Shown: positions 44,499 to 53,467 of the stretch, piece by piece | How positions within the stretch are numbered: position 1 is the first letter of the stretch | Layout: each line of letters starts with the position of its first letter | Assembly: GCA_964454015.1 (NCBI GenBank) | Contig: CAYVQF010000028.1 | Span: 5,504-69,503 of the forward strand | Direction: 5' to 3' | DNA length: 64,000 nucleotides | Source: CAYVQF01 sp964454015 | GTDB lineage: Bacteria > Myxococcota_A > Bradymonadia > UBA4248 | The notes under the pieces: model-generated | Database searches by the model: none | Seen by the model: only the letters and a program-made list of their open reading frames with translations | What the model was told of the DNA's origin: nothing | Program-made: the position numbers and the translations under genes

Positions 44499-46628
44499 AT
44501 GACCCGTCACATCACTCTCGCCCTCTTCCTCGTTGGCGCCCTCCTCTGGAGCACCGCCTGTAACGAAACCAACCCTAACGCCGCCGACGATGAAGCCTTC
44601 GTCGTCCCGCCGGGCAAGGCCGACAATTTCTTCAGCCTCAGCGCCCAAGAATACTACGTCCAAGGCGACTATTACGTCGAGTTGAGCAGCACCGAGGCCG
44701 CCCTCCCCGCCGCCCAGCGCGACGCCCGCGTCAAAGAGCTCGTCTACTACAAGCAAGTCGCCGTCAATTGGTTCCTCCTCCAGTACCTCCTCGATCCGGA
44801 GAACCCCGAGGAGCACAAATACCACTCCCTGACCAAAAATGGCGCCTACGAAGACCTCGCCATCTCTCCCGATCCCAACGACCCACGCCGCTACACCTTC
44901 CGCTTTCAGCAGGAAGTGGCCGGCGACTTCAACCTCCTCGACGCTCTCCCCACCACCATCGGCCCAGATGGGCTGCACCGCTTCAACCTCCCCGTGGGTA
45001 AGGTCTCCAACACCCAGCTCAGCCAGCTCGAGATCAACAACGAGTGGTATCGCCGCAGCCCCTGGTCGGGCTTTGACCCCGCTGCTGTCTCACCTTCCCA
45101 GGTGGAATACCTCGAGCTCACCATCTTCCCCCAGGTCCGCTCCAACGACGCCTGGCCCGATTACCAGGCCCTCTTCGCCGACGGCGTGGTCGACGTGGGC
45201 ATCCACTTCGGCTGGGATTACCACGGCGACTACCACATGGTGCATTCACGCGACATCTACAACTGGCTCGTCGCCAACCACGCCTTCACCTCCCCCGTGG
45301 CCCGCTACGAAGACTACACCCGTCACAGCGGCCCCCTGTCCAAGACCATCCTCGCCGGCGGCCAGCCCGTCACCTTCAACATCTGGCTCTATTGGGGCCA
45401 GGTGGGCACCGAGACCGACCCCGACACCGACGCCGGTGGCCGCATCCTCGAAGAGGACATGCGCACGAGCTTCCGCAGCCGCGAGGTCATCATCTTCAGC
45501 GGACACAGCGGCCCCTTCTACGGCTTCGCCCTCGCCAACTGGAAGAAAACCGACGAAGGCGATCTCGATGACGCCAAAATTGCCAGCCTAGACTTGCTGC
45601 CCGACACCTATCAGGTGGTCCTCGCCGAGGGCTGTGACACCTACGCCATCGGCCAAGCCTTCCGCGACAATCCGGCCAAGCGCGACGCCAGCTTCATGGA
45701 CGTCATCACCACCACCAGCTACTCCAATGCCTCCACCGCCGGCGTGGTGCGCAACTTCCTCCTCGCCCTCTTCGACAACCAGCGCAACCAACACGTCCCC
45801 TGGAAGTACAGTGAGTTGCTGCGCCGCCTCGACGCCAACTCCACCTGGTTCAAGACCATGTACGGCGTCCACGGCATCGACGACAACCCCCGCCTCCACC
45901 CCTATGCCCGCCTGGAGAACTTCTGCGTGACCTGCTCCAAAGATGCCGATTGCGGCCCCGCAGGCAACAAGTGCGTGCGCATCAACGACAACGAGCGCGT
46001 CTGCACCGCCGAGTGCCTCGGCGACGATGGCTGCCCCGCCGGTTATGCCTGTACACCTGTCGCCTCGGGGCGCACCGTCACCTCGCACCAGTGCATCCCC
46101 ACCACCTTCACCTGTACCCAGCTCGATATCCCCACTGACAGCCCTTACACCCTCATCATCAACGAGGTCCTCGCCGATCCGCCCCTCGGCCTCGAAGGCG
46201 ACGCCAACCGAGACGGCCTCCGCCATGGCGTCGAGGATGAGTTCATCGAGCTCATCAACGTCAGCACCAAAGCGCTCGACATCAGCGGCTGGTCCATCGC
46301 CGACGCCGTGACCGTGCGCCACGTCTTCCCCTTCCCCACCAGCGTCGCTCCGGGTGAAGTCATCGTCGTCTTTGGCGGCGGCCAGCCCCAGGTCGAGGGC
46401 GTGCGCACCTTCGTCTCCACGGGGCTCGCCCTCAACAACAGCGGCGATCACGTCCAGCTCCTGGATGGCACGGGTGCCGTCATCGACGCCCTCAACTACG
46501 GCGCCGAAGGCGGCCAGAAACGCTCCCTGACCCGCGCCATCGACGCCGACCCCACGAGCGACTTCGTCCAACATCCGGGCGAGCTGAGCTACTCCGCTGG
46601 CACCCGCCACGACGGCAGCCGCTTCTAG
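44499..46628 (+). CDS. Lipoprotein with possible clan CD peptidase-like domain and lamin-tail domain
   Basis: ATG 44499 gives a lipoprotein signal ending LLWSTAC (Cys21). A central region (about 240-460) has paired motifs of caspase/gingipain-like cysteine peptidases: VIIFSGHSGPFYG (His336) and, 40 residues later, QVVLAEGCDTYAIG (Cys379). A Cys-rich linker follows (CVTCSKDADC... CTAECLGDDGCPAGYAC). The C-terminus (about 549-690) is a lamin-tail domain (LIINEVLADPP...EDEFIELINVSTKALDISGWSIAD), an Ig-like fold found on many exported bacterial proteins. Peptidase activity is an inference from the His-Gly and Gly-Cys spacing. The 709-residue product looks intact. Confidence 0.78.
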   Translation: MTRHITLALFLVGALLWSTACNETNPNAADDEAFVVPPGKADNFFSLSAQEYYVQGDYYVELSSTEAALPAAQRDARVKELVYYKQVAVNWFLLQYLLDPENPEEHKYHSLTKNGAYEDLAISPDPNDPRRYTFRFQQEVAGDFNLLDALPTTIGPDGLHRFNLPVGKVSNTQLSQLEINNEWYRRSPWSGFDPAAVSPSQVEYLELTIFPQVRSNDAWPDYQALFADGVVDVGIHFGWDYHGDYHMVHSRDIYNWLVANHAFTSPVARYEDYTRHSGPLSKTILAGGQPVTFNIWLYWGQVGTETDPDTDAGGRILEEDMRTSFRSREVIIFSGHSGPFYGFALANWKKTDEGDLDDAKIASLDLLPDTYQVVLAEGCDTYAIGQAFRDNPAKRDASFMDVITTTSYSNASTAGVVRNFLLALFDNQRNQHVPWKYSELLRRLDANSTWFKTMYGVHGIDDNPRLHPYARLENFCVTCSKDADCGPAGNKCVRINDNERVCTAECLGDDGCPAGYACTPVASGRTVTSHQCIPTTFTCTQLDIPTDSPYTLIINEVLADPPLGLEGDANRDGLRHGVEDEFIELINVSTKALDISGWSIADAVTVRHVFPFPTSVAPGEVIVVFGGGQPQVEGVRTFVSTGLALNNSGDHVQLLDGTGAVIDALNYGAEGGQKRSLTRAIDADPTSDFVQHPGELSYSAGTRHDGSRF

Positions 46629-46657
46629 CCCGCGCCGAGTGCCTGGCGGCGGCACCC

Positions 46658-47353
46658 TCAACCGTCGTCGCCCGACCAGGCCAGCGCGTGCAGCAGATAA
46701 TAGGCGAGCTGGAGAACCGCCGTGGCCGCTGCAGCGACATAGGTCGCCGCCGCCGCCCGGAGCACCGTGCTCACCCCGGCCAGCTCTTGCTGCCCCAGCA
46801 CCCCAAGCCCACGCAGCGCGCGACGCGCGCGGCGCGAGGCGTCGATCTCCACGGGCAGTGTCACCAGCGTGAAGAAGACGAAACCGGCAAAGAGCACCAC
46901 GCCGAGCTTGGTCAATCCCAGAGCACCCGTGATCATCCCCAAAAAGACCAGGCCAATGCCCAGGCTCGTGCCGAGGTTGGCCGCCGGCACCAGGCGCTGC
47001 CGCAAACGCATCGGGCCGTAACCTTCGGCGTCCTGGATGGCATGACCCACCTCGTGGGCCGCGATCCCCAGGGCCGCGACACTGCGCCCGTAGTAGTTGG
47101 CTTCGCTCAGGCGCAGGGTGCGATCCCACGGATCGTAGTGGTCGCTCAGCCAACCCCGTACCGGCTCGATGCGCACCCCGTAAATGCCTTGCCCGCGCAG
47201 AATGAGCTGGGCGACACCGTGACCGCTCAGCCCCGATCGCACCGCTACGCGGCTCCACCTGCCCACCGCGCCTTTGACCCAAGCCTGCGCTCCTAGACTC
47301 AACAGCAAGCCAATCAACATCACCACCACATAGAGCCCATCGAAACCCATCAT
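46658..47353 (-). CDS. YugP-type membrane zinc metallopeptidase
   Basis: ATG 47353 follows AGGAGGTGAGCC. The 231-residue protein has a first membrane helix (GLYVVVMLIGLLLSLGAQAW). The zinc motif is in GIAAHEVGHAIQDAE (His100, Glu101, His104). Two further hydrophobic stretches come near 125-165, and a C-terminal helix near 205-225. A conserved LPVEIDASRRA segment includes the third ligand region of this family. B. subtilis YugP and relatives are predicted membrane proteases with unknown substrates. The gene is divergent from the amidase-golvesin gene and converges on the lamin-tail gene. Confidence 0.85.
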   Translation of the reverse strand: MMGFDGLYVVVMLIGLLLSLGAQAWVKGAVGRWSRVAVRSGLSGHGVAQLILRGQGIYGVRIEPVRGWLSDHYDPWDRTLRLSEANYYGRSVAALGIAAHEVGHAIQDAEGYGPMRLRQRLVPAANLGTSLGIGLVFLGMITGALGLTKLGVVLFAGFVFFTLVTLPVEIDASRRARRALRGLGVLGQQELAGVSTVLRAAAATYVAAAATAVLQLAYYLLHALAWSGDDG

Positions 47354-47626
47354 GGCTCACCTCCTCTCGCCTATTGGCGTCACGCCTTGACGGCGGACTG
47401 CAACGTGTGGCGCGCCCCACGAAAGAGCGACCGTGAGGTCAGCCCTTGGCGCACGCTCCAGTCAATCTCGACGCCACCGCGCCGGGGTCAAGCGGCGCCA
47501 GCATCAAGCATTTCCTAGCCTTCGCGCTCGGAGACCGCTACTATCTTGGTGCGCTGCTGGCGCTGGCGCTGGCGCCGCGCCTGGGCCAACCCTCACCCCT
47601 TCTGCCCCCATACCCCGGATAGCACC

Positions 47627-50494
47627 ATGTTTTCGCCCATCCGCCGTATCCTCATCACCGGCCTCCTCACCACCGCCATGAGCGCCGCCCTGGCCTTGCC
47701 CGCCTTCGCCGACCCGCCTTTGCCACCCAAACCACTGGTACCAGCCGACTTCTCTCCAACCACACCCGACGACATGGTCGGCGAAGAGGTCGCGCCGGAG
47801 CTCCTCCGCTGGGCCGCCGATCGCTGGTATGCCATCAAGCTTCAGCCCCAACGCAAGGATCTCATCGCCCCGCGGCCGGGCGTCCTGGCCAGCAAACGCA
47901 TCGCCCTCTCCCCAGGACACGGCATCACCCTCACCGAGGCCGGCGGCTGGGGCTTCCAACGCGACCTGGTGTTGAGCCTGCGCGAGGACATCCATACCAA
48001 CCAGTGGGCCATCGACTACATCATCCCCATGCTCGAACGGGCCGGCGCCGAGATCATCCACATGCGCGAGCGGACCTATGGCAACACGGCCACCGTCGTC
48101 GACAACGACACCGACTCGGGCTACGTCGAAATCGGCACCTGGGCCACGGGCGCCTCTGCTGGCTTTGGCGGCACCTACCGCTACGCCTTCCTCGACCCAA
48201 CAGGCAGCGCCAAAGCCCAGTGGCACTTCCAGGTCCAGAGCGCAGGTGTGCACCCGGTCTATATTTACTACCTCTCTGGCACCAACCGCACCGCCAGCGC
48301 CCACTATCGGCTCGACCACCTCGGCGGCGTCAGCGCCGGCACCATCAACCAAGCCGACCTCCACGTCCAGAACTGGAGCACCACCGATCCGCCGCCGCCC
48401 TCCAACACCAGCCGCCAGCCGACCCCCCTCTGGCGTTACATCGGCTCCTTCCCCTTTCTTCCCGGCACCACCTACACCCTCGAACTCTCCAACCTCGGCA
48501 CCGAAACGGACAAAGTCGTCATCGCCGACGCCATCCATGTCGGCGGCGGCATGGGCACAGTGACCACGGCGAGCGGCGCCGTCTCGGGCCAGGCGCGCTG
48601 GGTCGAGTCCGCCCGGGCCTTCCTCACTTGGAAAGAGGCCCCGAGCTGGATGCGCGGCAGCGACGTCACCATCCGCCCCCTCTACGCCATCTATGAGGGC
48701 GTCGACGCTTACCTCAGCGTCCACACCAATTGCTGCAACTCCAGCGGCACCTCCACCTGGGTCTGGTACCCAGAGATGTGGGTCGGCGAAGCCTCCTGGC
48801 CCGCCAACCACGCCGCGGTCAACCTCCCCCCTGGCACCATCGACCTGGCCCGCAACCTCCAGCGCGACGTCGTCGCCCGCGTGCGCGCTGGTTGGGACCC
48901 TGATTGGCGCGGCGGCACCTCCCTCATGGGCGCCAACTTCGGCGAGCTCCGCCCCATCCGCAATGCCTGGTACAACGACAAAAACGTCCACAACATCGAC
49001 CCACCCCTCACCATCCCTGCCGCCCTCATGGAGCTCGCCTTTCACGACACGGCCTACGACGCCCGCCTCATCCGCGAGCTGGGCTTCCGACACGACATCG
49101 CCCGCGGCATGCTGAGCGCCTTCATCCGTTTTTACCGCGGCGCCGACGCCATGATACCGCCCCTGCCTCCTCAGCAAGTCTCTGCCGTCGCTCACGATTT
49201 CCACGTCCAGTTGCGCTGGGAAGCCACCCCTGACGCCCTCGCCAATGCGCCGAGCACCTCCTTCTACGTCTACACCTCGACCGACGGCGTCCTCTTCGAG
49301 CACACCCCGATCCAGGTCAACGACAACCACCTCCAGCTCCCCCTCCCCACCTGTGAGCCCCTCTATTTCAAGATCACCGCCGTCAACGCCGCCGGCGAGA
49401 GCCTGGACTCCCGCACGGTGGGCGTGAAGCGAAGCCACCCTGGCGGCGCCCGCGTCCTCTATGTCGACGGCGTCACCCGCGAGGTCAAGACCGTCCACGA
49501 CCCCAACAACCTCCGCACCTACGCCCGCATCTATGGACCCGCCATGGCCGGCCTCCTCCCCGGCGTCGGCTTCGACATGGTCGACGCCACCGCGGCCGTC
49601 ACCGCCATCGCCGCCCACGATTACAATCTCGTCATCTGGGCCGTGGGCGAGACATCCACCCGCGACAATCCCCTGCCCAAGGCACAACAGAGCGCCATTA
49701 GCCAGCTCCACAGCGACCAGACCCCCCTCATCATCTCGGGCTCGGAGCTGGCCTGGTTCTTGGCCACTCAGAGTGACGCCGCCGATCAGAGCTTCCTCAC
49801 CCAGACCCTAGGCGCGGTCTTCGCCGCCGACGGGGCGGATTCCACCACCATCGACGCCGCCTCCTTTGGCTTGGGCAACGTGACCTTCGGCGACTGCTCC
49901 GCCGACGCCGTCTGCGTCGAGTTCCCCGACGCCATCAACGCCGCTAGCGGTGGCGCCGTGGTGCTGCGCTATCACAACAACGCCGGCGCCGTGGTCCGCC
50001 ACCCCAGCCGCCCCATCCTGCTCGCCGGCTTCCCCCTCGAGAGCGTGGCCAACCCCACGACGCGTATCAACCTCATCCGCGCCCTCGCCAACACCGTCAT
50101 CGACACCAACCTGGCCACCCATCTCGACTGCGCCGTGCCGCCCATCGTCGAGCCCGATCCCGAGCTGCAACCGGAGCCCGTCGAGCTCGTCGACACCATG
50201 GAAGTGGCCGACGACATCGGCCCCGATCTCCACCTCGAGGTCGTCGAGGAGGCCACCGACGTCAGCCCCGACCTCAGCGAAGACCTCAGCCAACCGCCCC
50301 CGGACGCCAGCCCCGACGCCAGTGAAGAGCTGACGCCAACCCCGCCCAACGCCACCAAGGTCGGGTCTGAGTGTGCCTGCCACATCCACCACCGCGCCCC
50401 CGGCCCCGGCCAGGGGTGGCTAGTGGGCTTGGGCCTCGCGGCCCTCTTCTTGGTCCTCCTCCGGCGCCGGCGTCACCCGTCGGCGCAGCCCTAG
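47627..50494 (+). CDS. N-acetylmuramoyl-L-alanine amidase interrupted by a golvesin-like domain, MYXO-CTERM-like tail
   Basis: A signal peptide (about 1-28) leads an amidase_3 domain. The first zinc His is His98 in SPGHG. The fold is then interrupted by a golvesin-type beta domain (about 160-305: YVEIGTWATGASAGFGGTYRYAF ... YTLELSNLGTETDKVVIADAIHVGG). The amidase resumes with LSVHTNCC (His near 365) and the catalytic Glu in LMELAFHD near 469. Fibronectin-type and flavodoxin-like segments follow. An Asp/Pro-rich linker leads to CACHIHH, one hydrophobic helix and RRRRHP, which looks like a MYXO-CTERM sorting tail. It should cut the amide bond between MurNAc and peptide. Its 3' end overlaps the convergent permease gene by 75 bases. 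Confidence 0.85.
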   Translation: MFSPIRRILITGLLTTAMSAALALPAFADPPLPPKPLVPADFSPTTPDDMVGEEVAPELLRWAADRWYAIKLQPQRKDLIAPRPGVLASKRIALSPGHGITLTEAGGWGFQRDLVLSLREDIHTNQWAIDYIIPMLERAGAEIIHMRERTYGNTATVVDNDTDSGYVEIGTWATGASAGFGGTYRYAFLDPTGSAKAQWHFQVQSAGVHPVYIYYLSGTNRTASAHYRLDHLGGVSAGTINQADLHVQNWSTTDPPPPSNTSRQPTPLWRYIGSFPFLPGTTYTLELSNLGTETDKVVIADAIHVGGGMGTVTTASGAVSGQARWVESARAFLTWKEAPSWMRGSDVTIRPLYAIYEGVDAYLSVHTNCCNSSGTSTWVWYPEMWVGEASWPANHAAVNLPPGTIDLARNLQRDVVARVRAGWDPDWRGGTSLMGANFGELRPIRNAWYNDKNVHNIDPPLTIPAALMELAFHDTAYDARLIRELGFRHDIARGMLSAFIRFYRGADAMIPPLPPQQVSAVAHDFHVQLRWEATPDALANAPSTSFYVYTSTDGVLFEHTPIQVNDNHLQLPLPTCEPLYFKITAVNAAGESLDSRTVGVKRSHPGGARVLYVDGVTREVKTVHDPNNLRTYARIYGPAMAGLLPGVGFDMVDATAAVTAIAAHDYNLVIWAVGETSTRDNPLPKAQQSAISQLHSDQTPLIISGSELAWFLATQSDAADQSFLTQTLGAVFAADGADSTTIDAASFGLGNVTFGDCSADAVCVEFPDAINAASGGAVVLRYHNNAGAVVRHPSRPILLAGFPLESVANPTTRINLIRALANTVIDTNLATHLDCAVPPIVEPDPELQPEPVELVDTMEVADDIGPDLHLEVVEEATDVSPDLSEDLSQPPPDASPDASEELTPTPPNATKVGSECACHIHHRAPGPGQGWLVGLGLAALFLVLLRRRRHPSAQP

Positions 50495-51421
50495 CAGCTC
50501 CACACTCAGATTGGCGCCGATGATCATCGAAGCGCTGAAGAGCAGCCACCCCGTAAAGACATCTGCGCCGGCAGCCAGGCTGATCGCCGCCGCAAAGAGG
50601 GGCTCTGCCGTGTAGACGATGGCCGCCCGCCCCGGCGAGAGCTCGCGCTGCCAGCGATTGAGGACGCTCAAAGCGATCACCGTGGCCGGCACGGCGCACA
50701 AGAAAAGGGGCCACACGAAGGACCAAGCACTAAAAATGACCCTCACCCCAGCACCATCGAGGAGCACGCCGCCACCCGGCGCCAACAGGGTGCTGGCCGC
50801 GGTCCAACACGCCGTGAAGAGCAGCGTTGCCAGCGTCAGGGACAGGGGATCGGCGCGCCGCGTCGCGTAGTCCGTCATGACGATGTGGACCGCAAAGACC
50901 AAGGCGCAGAGCAAGGTCGCCCACGCCCCCGGGCTCAGCCCAGCCACGGGTGGTCCTTCGATGAAGGCCACCCCGATGGTCGCCAGCACCACTCCGACCA
51001 CCACCCCCAGGGGAGGCCAGCGGCGATAGAGCAGCGCAGCAATGACCGGCGTAGCCACCACATAGAGCGAGGTCAAGAACGCCGACTGGCTTGGCGCCAC
51101 CTCGGGATGGGCCAGACCATAGAGCTGTAACAAATACCCCGCAGAGAAGGGCAAGCTCAACCAGAAGCCCAGGGCCCAGGCCCGGCGATTCATGCGCCGA
51201 ACACTCGCGGGCAACAACAGCGGCATCAACGCCGCCGCCACGGCAAAACGCCAGAAGAGAAAGAGCCCGCTCAAGGTCGCCGGGTGACTCACCCCCAACA
51301 GAGCGCGCAGCGCCTCAGTCCCCTGCTTCATCCACAGAAAAGTGCCCCCCCAGAAGACACACACCGACAAGAGCCACAGGGTCGCCCGCCACCGCCGCCG
51401 CCTCTCTCCTCGACTGTCACT
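50420..51421 (-). CDS. EamA/DMT family permease
   Basis: About ten hydrophobic segments and two EamA halves are visible: ATLWLLSVCVFWGGTFLWMKQG at the start, SAFLTSLYVVATPVIAALLYRRWPPLG in the middle, and AAIVYTAEPLFAAAISLAAG with GANLSVELLG near the end. These motifs are typical of exporters such as RhaT or YdcZ relatives. I chose the GTG at 51421 (GAGGAGG just upstream, spacing short); an upstream ATG at 51472 is the alternative. The last 75 bases overlap the MYXO-CTERM coding end of the convergent amidase gene. The acidic tail (PAPEEDQEEGREAQAH) exists only because of this overlap. Substrate unknown. Confidence 0.82.
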   Translation of the reverse strand, partial: SDSRGERRRRWRATLWLLSVCVFWGGTFLWMKQGTEALRALLGVSHPATLSGLFLFWRFAVAAALMPLLLPASVRRMNRRAWALGFWLSLPFSAGYLLQLYGLAHPEVAPSQSAFLTSLYVVATPVIAALLYRRWPPLGVVVGVVLATIGVAFIEGPPVAGLSPGAWATLLCALVFAVHIVMTDYATRRADPLSLTLATLLFTACWTAASTLLAPGGGVLLDGAGVRVIFSAWSFVWPLFLCAVPATVIALSVLNRWQRELSPGRAAIVYTAEPLFAAAISLAAGADVFTGWLLFSASMIIGANLSVELLGLRRRVTPAPEEDQEEGREAQAH

Positions 51422-51542
51422 CACACGCCTCCTCGATGGATCCCAGGTCAAGGGGCGACCAAGATGGAGCAAGCCCGCTGGCGAAGCAAGGCCGGCGAGA
51501 GACTAGGCCCCGCGCCCCCGCGCCACGACGCGAGCAAGAGGC

Positions 51543-51571
51543 TGGACAGTCCCCCACCATCCTGCTAAATT
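51543..51571 (+). promoter_or_regulatory. Strong sigma70-type promoter of the RHH-FHA gene
   Basis: -35 TGGACA (51543-51548), 17 bases, -10 TAAATT (51566-51571) preceded by TGC (extended -10). Predicted transcription start near 51578. Confidence 0.68.
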
Positions 51572-51572
51572 C

Positions 51573-51587
51573 CCGAATCCAATTCGG
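51573..51587. promoter_or_regulatory. Inverted repeat over the predicted transcription start
   Basis: CCGAAT-CCA-ATTCGG is a perfect 6-bp inverted repeat immediately after the -10. Its position over +1 fits an operator, perhaps bound by the RHH domain encoded by the gene itself (inference). Confidence 0.5.
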
Positions 51588-51668
51588 TCGGCGGACAGTC
51601 TATCCGCTGCATTTCCTGCATCCATCGACCGGTGGAGCGACTCCGCCGTCGGCCTCGAAAGGTTCGCA

Positions 51669-52532
51669 ATGAGCGAGCAAAACCGCAAGACCCTGCGCAG
51701 CTTCTACTGTCGAGACTACCTGTGGGAACTCTTTGAGGTCATGACCCGTGACCTCGGCTGCTCGATGGACTACCTCATCAATGAGGCCATGCGGCATTAT
51801 GCCCGCAGCCGCAACTACAGCCTCACCGGCGCCGGTGGACAACCCGCAGCCTATGGCCAAGCGGGACTCCCCAGCGGGGAAATGGGGGCCTACAACCCCC
51901 CACCCCAAGCACCGCCATCCCTGCGCATCGCCCCGCCGCCGCCGCCGCCTGCCCCACCGGGCGCGCCGCCACCGCCGGTCATCGCCCCCCTCAGCCACAA
52001 CAACCCCAGCCGAGGCGGCTTCGAGCACCGCACCTTCGAGCGCATGCCTGCCGCCTCGCGCGTCCCGACGCCACCGCCGCAGCAAAGCCGCTTCCCAGCC
52101 GACTCCCAGCGCCCCGGAATCATCGCGGCGCCACCCCCGCCGCCCGGCCCCAAGACCGCGCCGGCGCCCGCCGTTGGACCGACCGCACCGGCCCCCGCCG
52201 TGCCACCCCCAGCCATGGCCCCCGACGCTGGCTCCAGCCCCGTCGGCAACCGCCGCCAGCTCGCCCTCGTCTTCAACGACCAGCGCTATCCCATCAATAA
52301 AGACAAGTTCATCATTGGGCGCGCCTCCCAAATGACCGACCTCACCATCCGCGACGGCAACGTCTCGCGCAAACACTGCGCCATCATCTACCGCGGCGGT
52401 CAGTACTATATCAAGGACTTGGACTCCACCAACGGCATCGAGTACAAGGGCAGCCGCATCGACTCCAAAAAAATCGAAGAAGGCGACCTCTTCACCATCT
52501 GCGAGTACGAGCTGCGCTTCACCTACCGCTGA
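51669..52532 (+). CDS. RHH-like DNA-binding domain fused to an FHA domain
   Basis: The 287-residue protein opens with a ribbon-helix-helix-like unit (RKTLRSFYCRDYLWELFEVMTRDLGCSMDYLINEAMRHYARSRNY, residues 6-50 in shortened form). A Pro/Ala-rich disordered linker fills about 55-190. A C-terminal FHA domain (about 195-285) follows: FIIGRASQMTDLTIRDGNVSRKHCAIIY and LDSTNGIEYKG, with the conserved Arg, Ser-Arg-Lys-His and Asn. FHA domains bind phosphothreonine, so the protein could link the Ser/Thr kinases of this genome to transcription. The window holds three such kinases. It is followed nine bases later by the pseudo-MBL gene. Confidence 0.8.
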   Translation: MSEQNRKTLRSFYCRDYLWELFEVMTRDLGCSMDYLINEAMRHYARSRNYSLTGAGGQPAAYGQAGLPSGEMGAYNPPPQAPPSLRIAPPPPPPAPPGAPPPPVIAPLSHNNPSRGGFEHRTFERMPAASRVPTPPPQQSRFPADSQRPGIIAAPPPPPGPKTAPAPAVGPTAPAPAVPPPAMAPDAGSSPVGNRRQLALVFNDQRYPINKDKFIIGRASQMTDLTIRDGNVSRKHCAIIYRGGQYYIKDLDSTNGIEYKGSRIDSKKIEEGDLFTICEYELRFTYR

Positions 52533-52541
52533 GTCTACCCC

Positions 52542-53429
52542 ATGACCAGCACCCCAGCACCCGAGCTGCTCAGCGTCGCGATCCCTGAGCCTTGTCTCGG
52601 CCAAGCCACGACCAACGCCTACCTCTACCAACAGGGCGACACGGCGCTCCTGGTCAACACGGCACCCCACACCGTGCCCGTCACGGACATCCTCATCACC
52701 TCCGTCCTCCCCTCTACCACGGCCCACCTCGACGCCCACCCCGGCGCCACCATCCACAGCCCGTGGTCGGCCGACGCCATCGAACGGGCCCGACAGCGCC
52801 GCTGCGAGACTTGGCTGCACAAGGCCGTCCAGATTTCTTCTGCTTTTCCACGCCTGCCTGTCACAGCGCCCCTCGTCGACTTGGTCCGCCAGGCGTGTGT
52901 CAACTGGCTGCACCCGCTCCCGAGGCACCACGCGTGGCGCCTCCTCGCTGACGGCGAAGCCTTGACCTGCGGCGCGCTCCAGTGGTGGCCCCTGGTCAGC
53001 CCTGACCCCCAGCACCTCGCGCTCTGGCGCGACCCCTACCACCACATCCTCTGCAGTGACGCCCTGTCACCCCTGCCCCACCTCAGCGCCCCTGCCGAGC
53101 ATCGCCACCTCATCTGCGGCCTCCAGACGCTGCGCGACAGCCACCCCCCGGCCCAGCGACTCCTACCCAACCACGGCCCAACGGCCCAGCGGCAGGACCT
53201 CGCGCGCCGCCTCAACCACCTGGAGCGCTTCGTCGCCGCCTTGCCTTTGCTCTTGCGGCGGCCCATGACCATCCCGGAGATGGTCCACGGCGATCTGGGG
53301 CCCGCCCCAGACGCGGGCCTGTCCTTCGTCGTGGCCTGTGAGGTCTATCAATCGCGCCTCGAAGCGGCCTGTGAGGAGGGCCTCCTGGTCGCCGAGGGTG
53401 AAGCCATGACCCGCACCTACCGCACCTAG
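52542..53429 (+). CDS. Metallo-beta-lactamase-fold protein without the metal motif
   Basis: The 295-residue protein resembles LACTB2-like hydrolases in overall plan: NAYLYQQGDTALLVNTAP strand pair, a later LWRDPYHHILCSDAL segment where GDxLF is expected, LLPNHGP in place of LPGHGP, and a C-terminal helical winged region. The key HxHxDH is missing; that site reads TSVLPSTTAHLDAHPG. Most metal ligands are therefore gone and hydrolase activity is unlikely. It starts nine bases after the RHH-FHA stop, so the two form an operon. It may act as a binding partner of the FHA protein. Stop converges on a small lipoprotein gene. Confidence 0.72.
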   Translation: MTSTPAPELLSVAIPEPCLGQATTNAYLYQQGDTALLVNTAPHTVPVTDILITSVLPSTTAHLDAHPGATIHSPWSADAIERARQRRCETWLHKAVQISSAFPRLPVTAPLVDLVRQACVNWLHPLPRHHAWRLLADGEALTCGALQWWPLVSPDPQHLALWRDPYHHILCSDALSPLPHLSAPAEHRHLICGLQTLRDSHPPAQRLLPNHGPTAQRQDLARRLNHLERFVAALPLLLRRPMTIPEMVHGDLGPAPDAGLSFVVACEVYQSRLEAACEEGLLVAEGEAMTRTYRT

Positions 53430-53438
53430 CGCGGCGCA

Positions 53439-53454
53439 CGCCCGCTCGCGGGTG
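53439..53454. terminator. Small GC hairpin between convergent genes
   Basis: A roughly 6-bp stem (CGCCCG/CGGGTG, one G-T pair) with a CTCG loop lies between two convergent stops. No T-run on either side, so weak. Confidence 0.3.
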
Positions 53455-53467
53455 GATCCATAAAAAG

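Noticed and set aside
47504..49711. 735-codon reverse frame opposite the amidase gene
   Set aside because: Acidic, Gly/Val-rich shadow; the opposite strand encodes the amidase and golvesin motifs.
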